In this document: positions 6,270 to 9,391 of the stretch, piece by piece
How positions within the stretch are numbered: the first letter of the stretch is position 1
Layout: each line of letters starts with the position of its first letter
Assembly (NCBI GenBank): GCA_041670885.1
Contig: JBAXYJ010000106.1
Span: 1-9,391 of the forward strand
Length of the DNA stretch: 9,391 nt
From: JAJBWD01 sp041670885
GTDB lineage: Bacteria > Bacillota > Clostridia > Clostridiales > Clostridiaceae
Reading direction: 5' to 3'
Program-made: the position numbers and the translations under genes
Notes under the pieces: generated by a model
Databases searched by the model: none
Told to the model about the DNA's origin: nothing
What the model saw: the letters and a program-made list of their open reading frames with translations, nothing else

Positions 6270-6935
6270 ATGAATAATATCAAAAGTACAGAAGATGTAT
6301 TAAAATATCGATTGTTTGCCCAATTACTAAAAAATGCATCAGGGGACGATGATGATCAAAGTTTTTCAGCGGTAATGGAAAGTGCCATGAGTTCACTAAG
6401 TGGAAACAGCAGTAATGAAATATCCTCAGTTCTTGATGGAATTAACCAGAATTTAGGCAATTTAGAATATGGGCAGGATACTTATGAGAATACTTCCGGC
6501 AGCGTTAAAGAAGAAGTTAAGACAGGAAATTCATCAATTGACAGTGCCATAAACAAAGCTTCAGAAAAATATAATGTGGATGCAAAATTCATAAAATCTG
6601 TAATAAAACAGGAATCAAATTTTAATCCAAATAGTGTTTCCAGTGCAGGTGCTATGGGGCTTATGCAGCTTATGCCTTCAAATGCTAAATATTATGGAGC
6701 TTCAAATCCTTATGATGTGAACCAGAATGTTGATGCTGGTACAAGGCTGCTTAAAGACTATCTGAATATGTACGGCGATAATAAGAAGATGGCTCTTGCA
6801 GCCTATAATGCAGGTCCAACAAGGATAAAAAATAAAGGAGTTACTGATACAAGTCAGTTTAATAAGCTTCCAAAAGAAACTCAAAATTATGTGAAAAAGG
6901 TAATGAATTATTATTCCTCTCAGTCAAATGAATAG
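6270..6935 (+). CDS. lytic transglycosylase, SLT/GH23 domain, no signal peptide
   Basis: This 221-residue protein has a GH23 soluble lytic transglycosylase domain at about residues 90-215, which cleaves the MurNAc-GlcNAc bond of peptidoglycan with 1,6-anhydro product formation. The motifs are KQESNFNP with catalytic Glu115, SSAGAMGLMQLMP, VDAGTRLLKDYL and ALAAYNAGP. The first 90 residues are polar, Ser/Asn/Asp-rich and probably flexible. There is no hydrophobic signal peptide or lipobox, so export is not obvious. This layout resembles Bacillus CwlQ/YjbJ-type enzymes and flagellum-associated transglycosylases. The ATG at 6270 is chosen over an upstream TTG at 6252 because GAAAGGAAG sits at good distance from the ATG and overlaps the TTG start. 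It appears to be transcribed alone. Confidence in the domain is high, but the cellular role is open. Confidence 0.92.
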   Translation: MNNIKSTEDVLKYRLFAQLLKNASGDDDDQSFSAVMESAMSSLSGNSSNEISSVLDGINQNLGNLEYGQDTYENTSGSVKEEVKTGNSSIDSAINKASEKYNVDAKFIKSVIKQESNFNPNSVSSAGAMGLMQLMPSNAKYYGASNPYDVNQNVDAGTRLLKDYLNMYGDNKKMALAAYNAGPTRIKNKGVTDTSQFNKLPKETQNYVKKVMNYYSSQSNE

Positions 6936-6999
6936 AAGAAAATAAATTTAGGGTTAAATAAATTCCCCAACTTTTGCTTTATTTGTAACATTTCAGTTC

Positions 7000-7040
7000 C
7001 TCCAGCATACTCTGCTGGTAGATAGCAAGTTAGCAGGAGT
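7000..7040 (+). promoter_or_regulatory. possible translational switch: competing hairpins over a ribosome binding site
   Basis: Three short segments can pair in two exclusive ways. CCAGCA (7002-7007) pairs perfectly with TGCTGG (7013-7018) around a 5-nt loop. Alternatively, ACTCTGCT (7009-7016) pairs with AGCAGGAGT (7032-7040), 8 bp with one bulged G. The second pairing hides the AGGAG ribosome binding site of the gene at 7046. The first pairing uses the same middle segment and would free it. No known riboswitch consensus is recognised. Confidence 0.35.
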
Positions 7041-7045
7041 GCTTT

Positions 7046-7393
7046 ATGGAAAAGCTATGTAAAACAAAATTATTATCAGTAAACTTAGATGATTATGTAA
7101 TAGAAATAGCAAGGCAAAAAGCACAAATTATGTTTAGAGGAAATTTGAATTACTATATAAACTGGCTTATATGCAATAATAATAAGCAGGAAACTAAAAA
7201 GATAGTAAATATAATAGAAAAGGAAAAGGAAAAAAGAAAGCCTGCACCAATTCCAAATACAGATAAAACAGCAATGTATAATAATGTATGTGATTACTGC
7301 AAAAAACCTATATATCAAGGAGAGGAAATTTGTAAAGCAGAGGGATATGAAAAGTATATTCACAAGAGGTGCTGCAGGGATAAAGAAATATGA
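7046..7393 (+). CDS. small protein with ribbon-helix-helix-like N-terminus and zinc-ribbon/LIM-like C-terminus
   Basis: This 115-residue basic protein starts at an ATG preceded by AGCAGGAGTGCTTT. Residues about 8-45 (LLSVNLDDYVIEIARQKA, then a GN turn and a second helix) have the strand-helix-helix rhythm of ribbon-helix-helix DNA-binding domains. A lysine-rich linker (47-68) follows. The C-terminus carries Cys82-x2-Cys85, Cys97, His106-x2-Cys109 and Cys110, a likely single zinc-binding knuckle of the CDYC-KPI-GEE-IH-C type. I do not recognise a named family. Transcription regulation or DNA/RNA binding would fit, but both domain calls are inferred from residue pattern. A strong terminator follows 10 bp after the stop. 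Confidence 0.7.
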   Translation: MEKLCKTKLLSVNLDDYVIEIARQKAQIMFRGNLNYYINWLICNNNKQETKKIVNIIEKEKEKRKPAPIPNTDKTAMYNNVCDYCKKPIYQGEEICKAEGYEKYIHKRCCRDKEI

Positions 7394-7402
7394 TAAAAAT
7401 AT

Positions 7403-7455
7403 AGGGAAAGTAAATGGATTCGCTTTAAATCAATTTACTTTCCCTTAAATTTTAT
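7403..7455. terminator. bidirectional rho-independent terminator
   Basis: A perfect 13-bp inverted repeat, AGGGAAAGTAAAT (7403-7415) and ATTTACTTTCCCT (7433-7445), encloses a 17-nt loop. T-rich tracts lie outside both arms: TAAATTTTATT on the plus strand and, on the minus strand, ATATTTTTATC. It sits between the convergent genes ending at 7393 and 7467, so it can serve both. Confidence 0.85.
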
Positions 7456-7466
7456 TATGCTATGTG

Positions 7467-7679
7467 TTATTTTTCTTTTTCGTCCTTATTTGTTTTAATT
7501 AAGCTTTTTACAGACATTATTATTAATATTATGCCAGTTACAGAAAATATAAGAATACTTAAAATAGCTGCTATTTTAAATTTTGATTTAGGATCCCAAT
7601 TTGTTAATAATGAATATGCTGAATACAATAAATATAAACCTGCAATAATTCGCAGTGTTAATCTAGATTTGTTGTTCAT
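7467..7679 (-). CDS. small two-helix membrane protein
   Basis: This 70-residue protein has two predicted membrane helices (about residues 10-26 and 36-58) joined by a short polar loop (NWDPKSKFK), a lysine-rich N-terminal cap and a highly charged tail (KTNKDEKEK). By the positive-inside tendency, both ends would be cytoplasmic. It has no recognisable family motif, and I assign no function. The start is the ATG at 7679 or the adjacent in-frame TTG at 7682. GGAGTGATT lies upstream at 8 nt from the TTG and 11 nt from the ATG, so either could be used. It is a single-gene unit, convergent with the gene at 7046 and sharing its terminator. Confidence 0.7.
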   Translation of the reverse strand: MNNKSRLTLRIIAGLYLLYSAYSLLTNWDPKSKFKIAAILSILIFSVTGIILIIMSVKSLIKTNKDEKEK

Positions 7680-7828
7680 CAATTAAATCACTCCAATTTA
7701 TGTATTAATTTTTACTATAAATAGAATATATAATGTAATAAATATAATATTAATAAAATGCAAGGTGTAAAAAGCTCTTTATTATAAAATATATGGTGGG
7801 ATTATCCGCAAATTTATAACGCAGTTAA

Positions 7829-8335
7829 TTAAGCTTCAGCACCAATCAGCGGCTTTAAACTGAAATAATCTAAGGCTTCATTTACATTTTGAATATTATA
7901 TATTTTTTTATTTATGCAGAACTGGATTACTAAATCAAAGGTATCACATTCTGTCAGAGAATAGCCGGCAGAACTTAAAAGTTCATCAGTTTCCTTTTTG
8001 CTTAATTCGAGAGCCAGAGCCAGAGCAATTACTGTATTTTTTCCCGGGTGATAATTGGTGTTTGAGCGTATTTTAGAAAAGAGCCTCCTGTCTATATCGG
8101 CTTTTTTATAAACATTGGAATCACTGAAGCCTTTTTTATCGATAAACCCGAACAGCACCTGGTTAAAAGGGGACTTACGTTTATGATTTATAAAATCTTC
8201 TATCTCAATATTTTGAGCCTCATTGCAGACATTGTTTTTGCAATATAATATGGGTTCGCAAATATTATATTCAATATTAGATGAGTGCTTTTTTACATAC
8301 TTTACCAGTTCAATTAAAAGCTTTTCTTCCAGCAT
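7829..8335 (-). CDS. Xre-like helix-turn-helix protein, divergent partner of the vWA gene
   Basis: This 168-residue cytoplasmic protein carries a Cro/C1-type helix-turn-helix at about residues 58-125. The recognisable core is YKKADIDRRLFSKIRS, then YHPGKNTVIALALALEL and a TDELLSSAGYSL helix. A C-terminal helical segment (about 130-168) ends in NEALDYFSLKPLIG. The first 50 residues are variable and contain three cysteines (26, 32, 37). The frame runs open far upstream to 8641, but that part is only the antisense of the vWA gene. The ATG at 8335 is the true start because GGAGG (8343-8347) lies 7 nt before it. It is divergent from the vWA gene with a 94-bp gap, and I recall similar HTH proteins beside vWA genes in other Firmicutes. 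Autoregulation of the shared promoter region is an inference. Confidence 0.82.
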   Translation of the reverse strand: MLEEKLLIELVKYVKKHSSNIEYNICEPILYCKNNVCNEAQNIEIEDFINHKRKSPFNQVLFGFIDKKGFSDSNVYKKADIDRRLFSKIRSNTNYHPGKNTVIALALALELSKKETDELLSSAGYSLTECDTFDLVIQFCINKKIYNIQNVNEALDYFSLKPLIGAEA

Positions 8336-8351
8336 ATAAATACCTCCAAAT

Positions 8352-8368
8352 GTCGCTGGATAGGCGAC
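8352..8368. promoter_or_regulatory. inverted repeat GTCGC-N7-GCGAC in the divergent intergenic region
   Basis: Five-base perfect GC-rich arms (8352-8356 and 8364-8368) stand out in an AT-rich gap. The repeat lies just upstream of the HTH gene's ribosome binding site and downstream of its likely -10. It could be an operator for the HTH protein or an RNA hairpin next to the Shine-Dalgarno sequence. Confidence 0.35.
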
Positions 8369-8393
8369 CAAATTATGGATAAATCCTGCTAAT

Positions 8394-8402
8394 ATTATAT
8401 CA
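8394..8402 (-). promoter_or_regulatory. extended -10 promoter of the HTH gene
   Basis: On the minus strand, TGA directly precedes TATAAT (8394-8399), a full extended -10 about 60 bp before the ATG at 8335. There is no good -35, which is common with extended -10 promoters. The vWA promoter must overlap this AT-rich stretch. A weak plus-strand option is TTATGG (8373-8378) with TATATC (8396-8401) at 17 bp. Confidence 0.45.
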
Positions 8403-8429
8403 TAAAACAAATCGAAAGGATGATATTTT

Positions 8430-9035
8430 ATGGATATGAATTTAACAGAGATCATTTTTTTACTGGACAGGAGCGGCTCCATGAGTGGACTGGAAAGAGA
8501 TACAATAGGAGGATTTAATGCTTTTATTGAAAAGCAGAAGGATTTGGAGGGAAAGACTACAGTTACCGGGGTACTATTTGATGATAAGTATGAGATTTTA
8601 TGGAATGGCGTTGATGCTGATAAAGCAAGATTAACTGACAAGGAGTATTATGTAAGAGGATGCACAGCACTTTTAGATGCAGTGGGGAAGACTATTTTAG
8701 ATGTTGGCTTCAGACTTTCAAAAACATCTGAGGACGCAAGGCCAGGCAAGGTTATTTTTGTCATAACCACAGATGGAATGGAAAATTCCAGCCATGAGTT
8801 CACCTATGAAAAAGTGAAAGAGCTTATTTGCCATCAGCAGCAGAGATATAACTGGGAGTTTATTTTCCTGGGCGCTAATATTGATGCTTCAAGGGAAGCA
8901 GGCAGCATTGGAATAGATAAGGATAGTTCCTTCTCCTTTCAAGCGTCTGGAGAAGGTGTGAAGTGCATGTACAACTCAGTATGTGAGGAAGTAGCCGGGA
9001 GAAGAAAGAAAAAGGAAAGGGTATCAAAAATTTAA
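8430..9035 (+). CDS. von Willebrand factor type A domain protein with intact MIDAS (TerY-like)
   Basis: This 201-residue cytoplasmic protein is almost entirely one vWA domain. The metal-ion-dependent adhesion site is complete: DRSGSMSG (Asp13, Ser15, Ser17), Thr79 in GCTALLDAVG, and Asp115 in TTDGMEN. Late strands read WEFIFLGANIDA and are typical of the bacterial TerY-like group. Such domains bind divalent metal and assemble protein complexes, and in bacteria they are often tied to stress, phosphorylation or chaperone systems. No tellurite-resistance (ter) genes are visible nearby. The ATG at 8430 follows GAAAGGA. The C-terminus ends abruptly in a lysine/arginine-rich tail (GRRKKKERVSKI), which may be native or slightly shortened. 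It is transcribed away from the HTH gene and closed by a strong terminator. Confidence 0.88.
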   Translation: MDMNLTEIIFLLDRSGSMSGLERDTIGGFNAFIEKQKDLEGKTTVTGVLFDDKYEILWNGVDADKARLTDKEYYVRGCTALLDAVGKTILDVGFRLSKTSEDARPGKVIFVITTDGMENSSHEFTYEKVKELICHQQQRYNWEFIFLGANIDASREAGSIGIDKDSSFSFQASGEGVKCMYNSVCEEVAGRRKKKERVSKI

Positions 9036-9057
9036 TTAAATATAATTTCCGAGATTT

Positions 9058-9088
9058 ACCTTCTTGCAATTGTACAAGAAGGTTTTTT
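9058..9088 (+). terminator. rho-independent terminator of the vWA gene
   Basis: A perfect 9-bp stem, ACCTTCTTG (9058-9066) and CAAGAAGGT (9075-9083), with an 8-nt loop is followed by an uninterrupted T-run (9083-9088). It begins 22 bp after the vWA stop codon. Confidence 0.92.
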
Positions 9089-9145
9089 ATTTGTATATTA
9101 TCTAAATTATATATAATACTATTAAGTAAGGAAATTGTTTAATAA

Positions 9146-9189
9146 CCTTTTATCTATTTCAGCTTCAAAAGGACTATATTTATAAAAGG
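9146..9189. repeat. 8-bp inverted repeat CCTTTTAT / ATAAAAGG
   Basis: The arms at 9146-9153 and 9182-9189 are exact complements with a 28-nt loop. They lie upstream of the IS607-type gene, close to an AAAAGGAGGC that looks like a ribosome binding site but has no start codon after it. The repeat could mark the element's left end or flanking DNA. Its role is unknown. Confidence 0.3.
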
Positions 9190-9208
9190 AGGCTAGCAAC
9201 AGTTTCTA

Positions 9209-9227
9209 ATAACTTATAATAAGTTAT
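9209..9227. repeat. 19-nt palindrome upstream of the recombinase gene
   Basis: ATAACTTAT and ATAAGTTAT are exact inverted arms around a central A. A third related copy, TTATAACTAT, follows at about 9244-9253. Repeated short sites of this kind near the left end are expected for recombinase binding in IS607-type elements or for autoregulation of its promoter. Either role is inference. Confidence 0.45.
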
Positions 9228-9286
9228 AAAATAGTGATGACTTTTATAACTATGTAGTGTATTATTAGTATTGAGGAGATGATTCA

Positions 9287-9391
9287 ATGAAATATTACAC
9301 TATAAACGAATTTTCAAAGATACTCAATGTATCAGCACAAACTTTAAGAAATTGGGATGATAAAATAAACTTAAACCGCATCATACATCTA
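9287..9391 (+). pseudogene. tnpA: IS607-type serine recombinase (TnpA), N-terminus with apparent frameshift
   Basis: The frame starts at an ATG preceded by GAGGAGATGATTCA and reads MKYYTINEFSKILNVS, then AQTLRNWDDK. This is the MerR-like helix-turn-helix that opens IS607 resolvases. From residue 26 the sequence (INLNRIIHL) no longer fits the family, whereas the neighbouring frame from 9364 reads NKLKPHHTS, which is the expected IS607 continuation. One A appears to be missing from the AAAA run at 9362-9365. The annotated frame stays open to the window edge, so premature termination cannot be seen here. IS607 TnpA catalyses excision and insertion by serine recombination, but this copy is probably inactive unless the shift is a sequencing error or is bypassed by slippage. 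Classing it as IS607 rather than another MerR-type protein rests on that shifted-frame match. Confidence 0.75.

Larger units (their letters stand above)
9195..9391 (+). mobile_element. left part of an IS607-family element (continues beyond the window)
   Basis: The recombinase start at 9287 with palindromic DNA upstream indicates the left end of an IS607-type transposon. The boundary near 9195 is a guess, because IS607 elements lack terminal inverted repeats and make no target duplication. A tnpB gene would be expected downstream, outside the window. Confidence 0.45.

Noticed and set aside
6951..6968. GGG...CCCC hairpin after the transglycosylase gene
   Set aside because: Only three base pairs form before mismatches, and no T-run follows.
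7085..7363. Minus-strand frame opposite the RHH/zinc-ribbon gene
   Set aside because: It is an isoleucine/phenylalanine/tyrosine-only composition produced by the A-rich coding strand, with no binding site.
7462..7686. Plus-strand frame opposite the small two-helix membrane protein
   Set aside because: The minus-strand frame has a GGAGTGATT site, a charged tail and clean helix boundaries; the plus frame has none of these.
7683..7828. RNA gene or terminator in the AT-rich gap before the HTH gene's end
   Set aside because: Only a weak AAAG/CTTT stem is visible, and no tRNA-like or other structured RNA pattern was found.
8336..8641. N-terminal extension of the HTH frame up to 8641
   Set aside because: It is antisense to the MIDAS-encoding start of the vWA gene, has unnatural composition, and a clear GGAGG site supports the ATG at 8335.

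Overview
The window looks like chromosome from a low-G+C Firmicute, most likely a Clostridium-type anaerobe. The reasons are AT-rich intergenic DNA, strong GGAGG-type ribosome binding sites, occasional TTG starts, AT-rich promoters with extended -10 boxes, and clostridial-looking gene content. I infer this from composition and gene families and cannot name a species.

Left part (1-1900, minus strand). The window opens with the N-terminal end of a small membrane protein. Its leader carries a perfect 30-bp tandem duplication and TTAGTTAA-type elements at a well-formed promoter. Next comes a degenerate, hairpin-rich segment (about 407-550) that resembles the 3' end/omegaRNA of an IS200/IS605 or IS607 TnpB element without its tnpB gene. 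It lies directly behind a two-gene operon of membrane-anchored Mrr-type nuclease-fold proteins. The downstream gene keeps the D-ExK active site. The upstream paralogue has lost it and appears to be a pseudo-nuclease.

Centre (1900-5705, plus strand). A compact two-gene operon encodes a GH36 alpha-galactosidase and a GPH/MelB-type cation symporter whose reading frames overlap by 17 nt. Together they would import melibiose/raffinose-type sugars and hydrolyse them in the cytoplasm. Both genes look clearly richer in G+C than everything around them, and no regulator, galactokinase or other Leloir gene is linked. This suggests a mobile or acquired sugar cassette.

Debris zone (5706-6250). No intact gene is convincing here. 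It holds a GGGACGGTTC half-repeat at the symporter stop, a 48-codon orphan reading frame, a good extended -10 promoter, and a short frame that seems to be interrupted by an IS605-like transposon end.

Right part (6250-9391). A lytic transglycosylase (SLT domain) without signal peptide is followed by a small ribbon-helix-helix/zinc-ribbon-like protein, whose ribosome binding site can be sequestered by a competing hairpin. A strong bidirectional terminator separates it from a convergent two-TM membrane protein. Then comes a divergent pair: an Xre-like helix-turn-helix protein (minus) and a von Willebrand factor A protein with a complete MIDAS (plus), the latter closed by a textbook terminator. 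The window ends inside the start of an IS607-type serine recombinase gene that seems to carry a one-base deletion in an A-run. Traces of TnpB-type transposons therefore occur at both ends and possibly in the middle.
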